The translations under genes and the position numbers were made by a program. 64,000 nt of DNA from Plazaster borealis. Taxonomy: Eukaryota; Echinodermata; Asteroidea; Forcipulatida; Labidiasteridae. Location of the stretch: contig JAJGQC010000733.1 in NCBI GenBank assembly GCA_021014325.1, positions 96,001-160,000 of the forward strand. Reading direction: 5' to 3'. Position 1 is the first letter of the stretch, and the number at the start of each line of letters is the position of its first letter. Under the pieces are notes generated by a model. It ran no database searches, was not told the DNA's origin, and was given only the letters and a program-made list of their open reading frames with translations. This document shows positions 31,400 through 45,400 of this stretch, piece by piece.

Positions 31400-32377
31400 A
31401 GGTAAGGAATGGCTGAATGACTCCAAAGGACTATAAGGCAAGTAACTGAAAAATTTTAACATGGGCTTCTGTAAACCCAACTAACAATTTGTTAATGATG
31501 GGTTGTTTTGACAAATTCGTACAGTAACAACATTACATGACTAAAAATGCATTGTTGTCTGCAATAACTTTGGATAATCACTGTACAGTAAAAAGACAGT
31601 TTTCAATTGTTGTGTCCAAAATATCAAATCAGTATAGTTCAGTTTTGAGAGAAGTGCATTTAGTAAGAACCGGGACTGCATTTTTTTAATTATTTATTTT
31701 TTACTTTCGCTTTGATGTTTTGTGAGAATTGTTAACTTTTGTGGACAACCAGGTCATTATCTACGTTTAAATCAAAACAAACTTTACTCTTTGTACCATT
31801 AATACCATAAGTTGCGATTGAGTTATCAAAACAGCCACCCTTTTTAAACATAAAATTATTGTTTAAGTTAGTTACATGGTATTACAGAAGGCTAATGGCT
31901 ATATCTCTGTTTTTTGTTTTACCACTGAACTTTCAACCAAAACATTATGATAAGTCTTGAATTGTATTAAAATTAACCATTTGTCACAGACCAGTTCACA
32001 CGAACAGACATGAAAGTTTGAACTTGCTGCTTCAAACGAAAGTATTATGTATATAAACATATATATGTCATCGGAGGCTCACTTTTCGTTTCGAATGCAT
32101 GTTAAATGTAATTGCTAAATTAACTTTAAAGACAAAATGGTGCAAAGATTTGAAATTTAACAGCATGATTTTGTTTCCCGTTACTGTTTCCCTTGCAGGG
32201 AAAATGTCATGATTTTGTTGTATTTTTGACTGTTTCAGTTTAATTGCGTTCACAGACTTCCATAATTCTAAGCATTTTGATTTCATTCTAAAGAAAAGAG
32301 CCGGTGTGGTCTCGACGTTTCGAACGGTATAATCTGCTCGTCCTCAGGAGAATGCTGGACTGCTGATGATGATGAGG

Positions 32378-32596
32378 TTATAGTAGGGCTGGAGGGAAGC
32401 ACAGTAGGTGGGAAGTATCCAAGCTGTTCTTGACCGGTAATGCAGATGTGGTTGCACTTGAGTGTGTGAAGGTTGTGGTAAGCTGCTGCCTGGAGGTTTG
32501 GTTTGAGTAGTTGTGACCAGGTGTCATTGATGAAGATTCCGATGTCTTGTGGAACTGTTGCTGTGTGACTTGTTTTCTATGGCTTCTCTGACTCAC
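32378..32596 (-). pseudogene. Retroelement C-terminal relic, segment B copy
   Basis: The counterpart of 4555-4899, further decayed, with an altered frame and internal insertions near 32740-32890. Confidence 0.3.
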
Positions 32597-35500
32597 TGTT
32601 GGTGCCAGAACAGGACAAGTTTTGGTGGTCTTGATGTTGATGGGGTTGGTGCGAAGTTTTCAATAAACTGCCTGCCCAAATGTGCATCCCTCTAACCATA
32701 CTTAAAAGCTTCAACATTAGCAGCAGTCCAGCATTCTCTTAAGACTATTTTATTTATTTTATTTTATTTTAAAATCTTTATACAGGATACAAAAATCAGC
32801 ACAATAGCTGTATTACATTTTGGTCCTGTGTCTTAAAAAAGAGAAAAAAAGAAAAATATTACTTAAGAAAATACTTACAGTCAGAGTAAAAAGACTAGCA
32901 GAGTATACTGTCCCGAACGTCGAGCCAACACTCCTCCCGAAAGAGGTATACACATGGTTGTACCAGCAAGTTTACGAGTTATAGTTACTTCTTATTTTCT
33001 ACATCCTAAAAAGGTTCATATCACTTATTGTTCTTATTTAAGGTCAAAAAAGGAAAAGGAAAAATTGGCAAGAATGTTGTACGTGAAAATCATTTAACAT
33101 TTCAAATGTACTTTATTAACTGCGAATAGGGCCTAAGGATTTTAAATAAATTATAACCTTTTACTTTAAATTTATCCTGAAGCCAATGTGCAAGGGTAAA
33201 ACAAATTCACTATTCTAGCTACGGCTACAGCAGGATCGCTGCGTCTTTAGGCGTAGGATAATACATAGGACATCCTTAGCAGCAGTCGTAGCGGTAGCCG
33301 TAGCCGCCAATTCGGATACGGCCTTACTCATCGATGTAAATTATTACATATCATAATGTTTAAGTAGAGTACCGATGCTGTATAATTATATAGACAGTCA
33401 CGCACATGTACAAACAAATCGTAGGCATAAATGTAAATTACAGTCGCTTAAGCGCATATATACAGAGTGAAATGTGTAAGTTGTTTGTATTAAGAAAATA
33501 TAAAGGTATGGGCAAAAAACAAATTATAAGATGTGAAAATAAAATTTCCACATTTTGTAATTGTAACAACTAAGACATAGAGACAAGGTAGTAAGTGAAT
33601 TTTAAAACAAAACCTGACTGTATAGCTTTGGTTGTACATTTCGTCAGCAACATCATGAAGTGCCAAAAGACAGGACCAGTCGGTATTACGTTTTCACGAA
33701 GTGCCAAAATCTGTTGTCTCTTCTTAAATACGTGACCGAGTTTCAGCTGGCAAAATGCCAAGCATACTCCGGCTTTTGCGTTTTTACAAAGTGCCAAAAA
33801 CTTCGACCGACTGTTTTTACGAACAGCCAACAATTGTATAGACAAAGCGCGCTGCACACACACCATGTTAAACAGTTTTCACAAAAAGACAATATTGTGT
33901 AATAGTTTACAAATTACTCATTATCATTATGCCATGAACGAAAATAAAACAGGCTCATGATTTAAGATCTTTACTTCCCTGATATTGTGGAGAACAGTCT
34001 ACAAACAAATGATTTCATAATTAGCTTAACTTCATTAGGATGCGCAGGGGACTTTTTTGACACTTCGTGATGTTGCTGACGGATTTATTAACATCAGCCT
34101 ATTTCCCCTAGACATCATTAAGCCCATCAAACATAATTGTTAACTTTTAAATTGCCTGAGACAAATTATGATTTGTTTGTTATTAATCATGTTTTGTGGC
34201 CTAACATTGAAAGAAACTAACATTGAAAATAAAAGTTTGGTATGAAAGAAACCAATTAAATGTGTATCTTAAAACTGACGATGGAATTGTCATTTGTAGT
34301 CTATACACGAGTCGAGCGGTCGGGTCAAGGTATTAAAACATGATATAAAAATTAACACATTGTGATTTTGTAACTTCTCACGTACTCCAGTGACATGCCG
34401 ATCGCAATCCTGAGGGACGAAGCCTATAGAACGAAAGTAACATACCGTAAAAGGCCTGTTTACTTATTATAACAAGTGTTGCTACATCACAGTATTACTT
34501 CCTCAAATGATAAAACCATTATTTACAATTAAATAGCTACTGTACAGCAGCATCACGCAGTAACTAATAAACAATATAGCAAATTATGGCCCTCTACTTT
34601 ATGGAAAAATACAAATATTTTCAGAAACATGTAAATTTCCTCCCAGCAAGTATATGGGGATCTAGCTGTGACATTTTTGTTTTGTTTTTGGTCAAGCAAA
34701 GTGTTCCACCTTTGTGCATTGTTTGGCCTAACAATCACAAGCAACAACAACCATTCTTAGTGAATAATCCAAATAATCCAGAGGAACATTATTTCGTCAT
34801 TATTGTTGAGAGAAGAACCCTCTTTGGAATGTATTGCTACCTAGTCTACAAATCACAGTAGTAAATAAATTAACCGCCGACAGTTACGTATAAATCCCTT
34901 AGATTCAATTACTATAGATGATGGGGGAGGGGGTGGGGGTGGCTGTGGGGGGGGGGGTGGTGAACAAGGATTAACGTTGCCTATCCCTCTTCACTACCAC
35001 TCTGAGTACAAGGTTATCTGCTTTTTGCTATACAGGAAACTAAAAGTAGATCATAACAAATTGTTTTCAGTATCATTTTTTCTTCAAGTTTTATCGACCG
35101 TGAGAAACTTATTATGTTTGAAGTAGGAAAGGAAAGCAAAGAAAGCAGAACTTTACCCTTTCCTTGAGCTTCAAAAAACTGTTGTTTTAATAGAAACAAT
35201 GGTTTATGTATGGCGATCCGACGACCATTTACTTGAAGATTTGTACCACAACATTATCGACAGAAGCTCACTTACTAATGAGTGCACATCGGTTGCAAAG
35301 TGCTTGTGCTCAAAAGCTGCAATTCATTGTTTGTAATTCAGCTATATAGTAGGGGGGTACAACTTTATTTGAAAGGTCCATAATAGTGCTAAGGTATTCC
35401 CTTTGCAACGCAAAGTTAACAAACGGAAGTAAAATACGTCATGTAAAACTATTATAATATAAATCGTCGCTGGTCCCACTAAGTGTTCAATGTTCACAGC

Positions 35501-35759
35501 TAACAGATTAGTCACTTCGTGTTTGGAGAATATCGCAATTACAGTTGCACTATTTGTTTAATCTGCTGTTTGGTTTGGCTCTTTTCCCCTTTTTATTACG
35601 CAAATTTTGACAAAAAGTTATTTATCTATACATATTTCTCAATATGTCTTTATTCCAGCAATGAGTAATTACTTCCGAAACACATACGTCACATAAAAAA
35701 CGAGTTTTGCCCGCAGAGCGCTGCGTACAAACCAATGCACATTGAGACACAATGCTATA

Positions 35760-36800
35760 GGTCACTTCGTGAAAGCACTACGCTTCAATAGGTCCGACAG
35801 ATAGGTCACTTCGTGAAGCCACAAAAGTCTTACCCGCGAGCCGGTGTCGCATGCAATTATGTCCTCTATGTAATACTATCCGGTGGACATTATTGCATAC
35901 GCAACCGTGTCCGCCCGGACGCTGTTGCATAATGCAATTGTGTCCGCCCGGACACATTTGCATATGCAATCGTGTCCGCCCCGTGCAAAACCGCCCTTGA
36001 AGTAAATTAAACGCCCTCTATTGGTGGACGGAACACGAAGTACGTTCGCCATTTGTTTACAAACTAAGTGCATGTCATGAATGACATGAATGATGATGTG
36101 GACGGTTTGTAATGTTTAGCCCCATCGCCAGGGTTGCTCATGATGGAACCTGAGCCGTTACCTCAGTAGACTCAGTAGATGTAACCCCCCCCCCCCCCCC
36201 GTCGTAGCCTATGGGAAAATATTCGGCCGTTGGGTATTCGCTGCAATCATAAAATACGTGAATATTCATGCTGCACATGTGCATACGTACGTTCAGTGCA
36301 TGCACGCTCGCTTACGCACATACATGTACATGTACATGTACATGTCCGCCGGACGGTTTTGCATAGCCCCGGACACGATTGCATATGCAAAAGTGTCCGG
36401 AGCGTGGATGTTTAGGAGAGTGACATAGTGGGCATTCCACAGGTTGTGACTATGATCCCTTTTCTTTAATCTTTTCTGTTTTAAACATTGTGGGCATGAC
36501 CCCACAATGTAAGAAAAGCCCACAAGTACAGATCCTACTTACAAGTAGCCCCTCAATGTAGCTCTTGTAAGCACGGACAGTATTGCATGGCGGACACAAT
36601 AGACCTTTATCATGGAGCAGCCATCTTGATTTTCCCCATTCAACTCAATGTACCCAAAATGAGGCTGAAAAGAGAAATAGTCTGGTTCCTTTTTGTACAG
36701 TGAACATAAGCATCCTTTACTGTTACTGGATACAGGTAACATGACCAAGATGGTGGCAGCATGATAAAGGTCTATTGCATATGACACCGGAACCGTGATA
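35760..36800. repeat. GTCCG/TTGCATA repeat block, segment B
   Basis: The counterpart of the 7915-10290 block, with AGGTCACTTCGTG words (35758, 35804), GTCCGCCCGGAC clusters at 35880-35990 and inverted ones at 36340-36410. A poly-C run lies near 36187. Confidence 0.5.
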
Positions 36801-38949
36801 TTGATCCATTGCACAACGCGGAACACGCCTCCACAAAATGTGCATATACATGTATACCGTTTCCACCATTGTGGGGGTCATTTCCTTTGTGTACCAGCTT
36901 CGCTACCATGGGCAGCGTGCCAAATCGATACCTCTCGTCACTAACCGCTTAGACTTGGTTTCAAGTCTGAGATCGCGGTTAATTATCAGCATCAGCCACG
37001 CAACCTCCCCCCCCCCCCCGCATATTGGATATCACACGCTCTAACTCGCGATCTCAAACTTGACCCTCTCGTGTATACGATATATTCATTTATTCACAAC
37101 TGAAATTGAAATAACAACACTGGTACTAGAGCGATGGCCAATCAGGAGGCCACACACCTTACCAATAGGTTACAATCACTTCATCATTTTCTGTTTGATC
37201 TCATTGGTTTTCATTTTGTATAGTGCTTGGTACGTATGGTATTTAACATTTATAACGTAAACTAATACAATATCTTTAAATATTGAAACAATTTAATATT
37301 TGATTTAACTAGACGAAAAACCGTGTTACCTATGGTTTGAATGGAATCGTCGAGTAATTTTCCTCCAACATTTTTAATTATTTTGAATTTTAAAACTAGA
37401 ATCTGTTTGTTATTTTTGATTCTCGAAAAGTACAAGTTGAAGTACTAAAGCAGCGGCAGAATGTAATTACATGCGCACTAAGGTTATATTTATGTATAAT
37501 ATCCCGTATAAACGGTTAAATGTGAAAATTCATTTATCGAAGGCTTTTGCGATTCTGACCAATCAGAATGTTCCGTCCTCTTTTAAACTAATTCGCATTG
37601 AACAAACCGATAAACAAGATTCCCAAGTCTGTGATCTAAGGTTAATGTTCGGGGTTAATCCACAAGAGGGCGCAATTTCTGTAATGGCTGCCAGTTAGAC
37701 AAAAAACTAGTCTCGGCGAAAGACCTTCTTTTTGGGATTTGTCAAAATTTTCAACACGAGATGGCGTTATCATTATCCACGAACCGCTCTCATTCGTCAG
37801 GTCGTGCTTGCGCATAGTGTGCTTGCTCATAACAAACTAATATAAATTTACCTAGCCTATAATACAAATAAACAGAGAAAGCACAGTATCAAATGGCAAA
37901 TCAAAAGTTTTATTTTAATATCGAGTACAATTTGCATAAAATACAAATAAATAAATAGGCCTACATTAATAAAATAAAAATACAACAGTAGGCCCGGTCT
38001 CTTAACATACTAAATTAATCTAAAATAAAAATACAATATAATAACAATAAAATACAATAAAGTAGGGCCTACAGTTTTGCATGAAATACAAATAAATAAA
38101 TAAATAAACTAAAAATAAAACAGTAATTAATAAATACATTAAACGACCCTCTCCTGCACCTCCGTCGACCCTTCTATTATATCCCGCTGTTTAAATATTG
38201 GGTAATTGTTTGTTCTCACAAACAATTACACATACCACAAAATCAAAGAAGAATGAGAGAGGACCATTTGCTCTATGACTTGATGCCTATTTTGCGGGTT
38301 ACCATACTTAGGAGTGCGCGTAGAGTGGATCGGCCACAGTTGGCCTAAATAAAATGTGCCAGGTGCAGGCACATTTTAATTAACCAATTCAAGGGGATAT
38401 GAGCGAGCAAGGCTGAGAACAAATGGCGAGGCGAGATCAATCAACCCTGGGATCGAGGTTGTTTGTGTACATTTTTGACTCCCCAAAATGGCAGACAGGA
38501 GAGGTACTTGTTAGTGCACTCCGGGTTGTGCAAGGGGTCATTAGCGTTTTGTATGTCGTTGGTAAAGTGGCGTATGGTGATAGGTCACTTCGTGGAAACA
38601 TAAAATGGCAAATCTTGTGATACATCGTTCAATACTAATCAATGTAGTTACGAAACTATTATGTATTAGGTACTGAAACTTGCTGAAAATGTTGACAGTA
38701 ATATGTTTATAATAACTTGTAAAGAAAACTTATTAGCAAAATGTTGTAATTTTTGAAAGATAGGTCACTTCAAGGGACCAGCGGCGAAAAAAAACCCAGT
38801 TGATTCAGATCTCGCCGTTAAGGTGAAGTGGCGTAGTTTAACCTATAGAGTGACGGAAGGTCTTGTAGTCATTAGAGCAGCTTTTCATAATAAATCACAG
38901 TTCAGCTGTAATTGCTGTTGCGTCATTATCTTCATATTCCATCTAAACA

Positions 38950-39006
38950 ATAGACGGAGGATTTACCTGGAAGTGTACAGTCTTGTTACTTGATACCTTT
39001 TTCAAG
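38950..39006 (+). pseudogene. Decayed leader exon, segment B copy
   Basis: The counterpart of 10873-10929. The start codon is ATA-like (AATAGACGG) instead of ATG, while the donor context CAAGGTGAGTCAAAG is kept. Confidence 0.65.
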
Positions 39007-41694
39007 GTGAGTCAAAGAAAGAAGAAAAACTCGTCGCCCACACTGTCAAGCTATCATGCGCGCGTGTATGAATCGAAGTAAAAACGTGCGTTGGATTTGT
39101 TATTCAGGCTAACACGCTTTCCTGTTTGTTTATACATATTGTATTTATTTTAATAAATAAATTTGATGCAGTGCCAAAGACTATTTAAAAACATTTTATG
39201 TGCGAAAATTGTTGTTTTCGTAATGGAAAACTCACTTCGATATGGGCTCTGGAAACCAAGCCATGACTTGCTTTATCCTGCCGTTTTCCAACATCTCGTT
39301 TGAAGCCCGTTAATTCGACAAGCGTAATTGCACCCGCCTATTCCTAAACTTTACGTCGCCTGGAAACGGCTTGGATGTGCCCCCGACGTTTCCCTGCTAA
39401 AACAATTTCCGCACAGGGAAATCTGTCAGCCTATAGCAGGTTCCACTAAACAAACACGTTTAGGACACCAACAGTCACAAATAGTAGGCCTAAATGTAAA
39501 ATGGCGTTTTGGCTGGTGAACCTTTTTCCTGATAATAGCTATTTTTCTGCATATAAGTAGATTTGAGAATTTGTGTCAAGCACCTTGAACATCCCTACAG
39601 CAAAAACATATTTAAAGATAATACTAGACTTATAGAGTTTGTAAAACAAACTCAAGGAGTTCGCCTATCGTTGGGGGTCATGTTTTGTTAATGGGTGAAC
39701 TATTCCTTTGAATCGATGAAAAGATTGATGATATTTTGAAATGTCAAAGAAAGTAAAATGCAAGTATTTTACGTTTACCCTAGTTCACACGGACATGTGC
39801 TTACATTACTACTTAAGACTGCATTGAGCTATACATAGAACGTGTATTAATTAAACATCTTTCACGTTTTTCAGGGCTTAGGAACCCATTGTTTAATTAA
39901 ACAAGGTGTGCAATTTTGGTTGACTTGATTTTGTTGTTCACACAGAACTTTATTGAAGTATACAAAAGGATCTAAAAGTTAGATTCTCGTATCAACTGCT
40001 GTTGATAAGAGTCAAACTAATGTTGATCTCTTGCCGATTGCATTTTCTCATTTATCAAAAGTCATACAATCAACAAAAACAAGCCAGCAAAAAAAACCTC
40101 TTTTAGTCTATATTTACCTCCAAGCCAACAAAAGGCTAACACGAGGGCCATGCACAGCTATTATTGGTTTACCGTCGAACGAGTCGGCATTTGTCGCGGA
40201 GACAATATTTGTTAAAATGACCACTTATTTGATATAGCGCCACCATGGAATGTGACAGGGACTTTACGTTCCAGGTGGGCTATACACAGTCTTCTTGGAC
40301 TTTGAACCTTTGGAACAGTTGAGCGGAACAGCCAGCGGTCTGCTCGTGCGTATTAATACTAACGGAATATTCAACTCGTATTTTGAACCAGAATCCAAAT
40401 TTAAAATGGGGTCACACTTTGTGTAGTAGTCTGTTGGGTTTTGAAAGACCTGTCCGATGATGTATAGATTGTACAAATCCATTGTGTAGTTCTTGAGTTA
40501 TGAATTTGTCAAATGTCTGACATTTGATTGTTAGCGAGGTTTGCACGGACGGCTGTTTTAGAGACTAACAAAACGTATACATGTAATGTCAAAATCAGGT
40601 TACGCGAACCTTGAACAGAGACTAGACTAAAAGCACGTTTGATGTACTTTGAACCTTGCGGTTGATTCAATGGAGCGAGCAGCCGCTCACCGTCTAACTG
40701 GTTTAGATCGCGTATAGTGTGTGTTTTCAATGCAGATTTTCACCGCGGTTTGACAGCGGGTCAATGTATACCCGATTTCAACCATAAGAGTGAAGGTCAA
40801 AAAGGTAACATCTCTGTGGAAAAGTTTGAGAAGGCTTAAGAATCTACAACAAGATGTAAAAATTGTGAGTAATGTGTATGTAAGAAGTATGATTATTTCT
40901 TAAAGTATGAATTGTGAAGTTTTCAACTTCCGGTTTGAACAGGAAGACAAGGTCAAACGGTACAAGACTCTGAGTAGTATTTGCTACATTTTTCAAGACC
41001 TCTCCGATGATGCATAGATTGTTATAATAGCTTATAAACTTCTTGAGTTATAATTTTTTTAATTATTAAACTTTGATTTACTGTATTTCAACACTTGATG
41101 ACGTCATCATGACGTCACAACTACTTGATTGAATTGGTTTTATCAAGGTCCTTACATGGTGTACATTTGAAGTTGATCTGATAAACAGAAAATTTGATTT
41201 TTGCCGGGAAATGTTCTTTTAAAGAAAATCACAGAGGCAAACTTTGACTTTTCGCAGTGACCAGAAGTAAAGGTCATATGAATTCAGCGTTAACTTTTCA
41301 AATGTTGCCCGTGTCTTGACCTATAATATGTCCAAATATGAAAACCATACCTTTATTATTCAGAGACATACAGGCATTGGCATATGGTCACTTTTTGAAC
41401 TTAAATGGCTCTGCTATAGTTATGTTCTAGGTTCGCAACTATGCCTTTTTTGCGGACAAACGACTATCAGAAGAGATAGCAAAACAAATAAGTATTTAAA
41501 AAACCCAATAAAAAAACGAACAATAACAAAGAGTTGTTCGGGCGTAAGGCCAGACACGTAATAATATAGCATAACACGAAACAGAGAAAACAATACACAT
41601 CAAGGTTGTAAATAGATTGACCACCGACGTGTATCATTTTGTTATAATAGGTGTTAAAAAATACACGAACATTGAACAAAAGTGGTGTAAATCC

Positions 41695-42372
41695 TTCTCT
41701 CCCCTGCCATTTTGAGGATTTGTACATTACCAGAAATCAAACATTTACATCATTACAAAGTGATGTTACTTTTGCTTTCTGTTTGTTATCGACCGTGTGA
41801 AGGTTTTTTTTTGTATCCCGTGTAATAGGAAAGAAAAGCGAAACTGTCTCCCTCCCTTTAAGCCCGAAAACTAGTTTTAGGAGCCGGCTTGTTCTGAAGA
41901 AAAGAAAACGACAGTGTAAACAATACTCACGAAAGAAAATTAGCAGTTGTTCACTTACAAGGTGACGAGTGCGCATGGTTGCAAAAGGCAAGAACTTCAT
42001 AAATTCTGGCAAAATTCACTTTATGCAATAGACCAGTAATTCCCTCACTCAGCCGATTGGAGGAAAATACTGTATACAAAGTTGCGTTGCTACTGCACTG
42101 GTTATTTTTCTTTGCAACGCACTGTTTTTAAGGCAGTCTAAACGTGGACTATTTGTGTTTCTGTAAACTATTACATAAATTACTGTTTGATCGAAATCTC
42201 TGAGAATCATTCGAACCGCGTCAGTTCTAGTGATACGAGTGTGTGTGACTTAAAGCGGAGTGACGTGATTTTGTTTAGAATAAAGACGTAAATAAAACAA
42301 AACGTATCACATAGTATCATAGTGTAACTATTATTCGCAAACATCTTCACAATTGATATAATTATTCAAAAC
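41695..42372 (+). promoter_or_regulatory. Conserved upstream region of copy 2
   Basis: CCTTCTCTCCCCTGCCATTT, CGCGTCAGTT and AGCGGAGTGACGTGA are in the same order as in copies 0 and 1. TGACGTGA is at 42261-42268, 112 bp before the ATG. Confidence 0.55.
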
Positions 42373-42433
42373 ATGGAAGGAGGATTTCCAAAGAAGTTCA
42401 CAGTCTTGTTAATTATTGGAAACATTTTTCAAG
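42373..42433 (+). CDS. Copy 2 leader exon
   Basis: MEGGFPKKF followed by TVLLIIGNIF. The donor is GTAAGT and the exon ends in phase 1. Same length as in copy 1. Confidence 0.8.
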
Positions 42434-45400
42434 GTAAGTCGACGAAAGTGTCAAGATAGGTAGAGAAATCGCGCATAAAAATAGTAATATTAATATATGT
42501 ATTTAGTAGCTACCTGAAAATAAATATATTGGGATGTAGTGTCAAAGACAACAATAATGTATTTGATAAAAAGAAAAAAACAAATCTAATCAATGTTCAC
42601 CTGTCGGGAAATATAATTTTGAAGCATTCTTCAAATTTTGTTTTCATTTGTATTTTGAATAGATGTCATCCGTTCTGAGACGATCACGATAGACATGCCA
42701 CCAGTCGTCACAGTTTTTGAAGGTGAAGACGTACAATTAGAATGCAAGGCTCGGTATGCCAATGGTACATTGACTCCACTCTGTGATGAGCCAAATGGCT
42801 TAAAACTGAAATGGACATTAGTAAACAGTTCGGAAAACAATGAGAAAATTGCACAGTGTGGTAAAGTGGCGGTGTTCAAAAACAAGACCGTGGAATTTAA
42901 TGAAGACAATGGCAATCTAACAATATTGAACATAGGCCTTTCAGATGAAGCCGTGGTTCAATGTGAGGTGCTTGGAACAATCGGAAGTCATACAAATAAA
43001 ACAGAAGTTAGAGTGAAAAAGGGTAAGTGTTACCTCGAAAAAAATTAATTGCTCTATACTATAGATATAATTAATTACGTTATCACATTTTTATTGTTGA
43101 ATGACGGCAAATGATACCATGTTTGTCTTGACAACATTTCCCCAAAACATTATGTTGCTGAATAAGGACACCACCAACCAATAGATTTACCCCATTTTGT
43201 CAATTTTGTAAAATTGTTACTGATTATAAAATAATTAACAGTTCTATAATAACACTTTTCAAAATACTGAGGGTTTTACCCCCTTGTTAAGGCAATGCCG
43301 TCACAATAAATGCTTATTTTTATTTAATGTTTTGCTTTCGGGTTTCCATGTCAGTTAAGTTTTGATATACTCAAATAGTGTATAAATCCTGCTCTATCAT
43401 TAGTGTTTTTAAAAAATACTAAAACGCTACATTACCCTTCTTGAACGATAAAGATTTTTAATTATTTCAAACGAAGATTACTTTATTTATTTTAAAAGCC
43501 TGTTTTCATTGCATATAATTATTACCATAATGCTGACACTGTAATTACCTATCCACATCAATAGCGTATCTTGAAATGTTATGTCACAAATCCAACCACC
43601 TTCCATCATGTCTTATGTAATAGATGTTAAATTTGCATCGGGGATAAAGTATATAAATTTTGGTTTTTACCCATACACCGATGTGTGTTAGCACTGTATA
43701 CTCAGTACTTTCCCGAGTCCTGTGAAAAAAAATATCACAGGCTTATTACTCGGGTGGGATTCGAACCCACGACCCTTGCAATTCTAGAGCAGTGTCTTAC
43801 CAACTAGACTACCGAGATTGCCCGGTAGCTAGAGGCAGTTCGAATCCTATGTTTTGGCAGCGGGTACCGCAACGATTATAATAGATGTTAAATTTGCATC
43901 GGGGATAAAGTATATAAATTTTGGTTTTTACCCATACACCGATGTGTGTTAGCACTGTATACTCAGTACTTTCCCGAGTCCTGTGAAAAATATCACAGGC
44001 TTATTACTCGGGTGGGATTCGAACCCACGACCCTTGCAATTCTAGAGCAGTGTCTTACCAACTAGACTACCGAGATTGCCCGGTAGCTAGAGGCAGTTCG
44101 AATCCTATGTTTTGGCAGCGGGTACCGCAACGATTATAATAGATGTTAAATTTGCATCGGGGATAAAGTATATAAATTTTGGTTTTTACCCATACACCGA
44201 TGTGTGTTAGCACTGTATACTCAGTACTTTCCCGAGTCCTGTGAAAAAATATCACAGGCTTATTACTCGGGTGGGATTCGAACCCACGACCCTTGCAATT
44301 CTAGAGCAGTGTCTTACCAACTAGACTACCGAGATTGCCCGGTAGCTAGAGGCAGTTCGAATCCTATGTTTTGGCAGCGGGTACCGCAACGATTATAATA
44401 GATGTTAAATTTGCATCGGGGATAAAGTATATAAATTTTGGTTTTTACCCATACACCGATGTGTGTTAGCACTGTATGCTCAGTACTTTCCCGAGTCCTG
44501 TGAAAAAATATCACAGGCTTATTACTCGGGTGGGATTCGAACCCACGACCCTTGCAATTCTAGAGCAGTGCCTTACCAACTAGACTACCGAGATTGCCCG
44601 GTAGCTAGAGGCAGTTCGAATCCTATGTTTTGGCAGCGGGTACCGCAACGATTATAATAGATGTTAAATTTGCATCGGGGATAAAGTATATAAATTTTGG
44701 TTTTTACCCATACACCGATGTGTGTTAGCACTGTATACTCAGTACTTTCGAGTCCTGTGAAAAATATCACAGGCTTATTACTCGGGTGGGATTCGAACCC
44801 ACGACCCTTGCAATTCTAGAGCAGTGTCTTACCAACTAGACTACCGAGATTGCCCGGTAGCTAGAGGCAGTTCGAATCCTATGTTTTGGCAGGTACCGCA
44901 ACGATTATAATAGATGTTAAATTTGCATCGGGGATAAAGTATATAAATTTTGGTTTTCCCCATACACCGATGTGTGTTAGCACTGTATACTCAGTACTTT
45001 CCCGAGTCCTGTGAAAAATATCACAGGCTTATTACTCGGTGGGATTCGAACCACGACCCTTGCAATTCTAGAGCAGTGTCTTATCAACTAGACTACCGAG
45101 ATTGCCCGGTAGCTAGAGGCAGTTCGAATCCTATGTTTTGGCAGCGGGTACCGCAACGATTATAATATATGTTAAATTTGCATCGGGGATAAAGTATATA
45201 AATTTTGGTTTTTACCCATACACCGATGTGTTAGCACTGTATACTCAGTACTCGGGAAAGTACTGAGTATACAGTGCTAACACACATCGGTGTATGGGTA
45301 AAAACCAACATTTATATACTTTATCCCCGATGCAAATTTAACATCTATTATAATCGTTGCGGTACCCGCTGCCAAAACATAGGATTCGAACTGCCTCTAG

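Larger units (their letters stand above)
31400..43300. repeat. Segment B: direct duplicate of about 3300-14950
   Basis: It runs in the same order as segment A. It begins near AATGGCTGAATGACTCCAAA, then the retroelement relic (32378), the GCTACGG palindrome (33220), 34586 vs 6804, 35780 vs 7985, 38430 vs 10360, 40510 vs 12420, and the receptor leader and Ig1 (42373 vs 13973). B lacks the 3635-4000 MITE and the 5.3-6.2 kb tandem duplication of A, and has extra sequence at 36420-37320. Confidence 0.85.
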
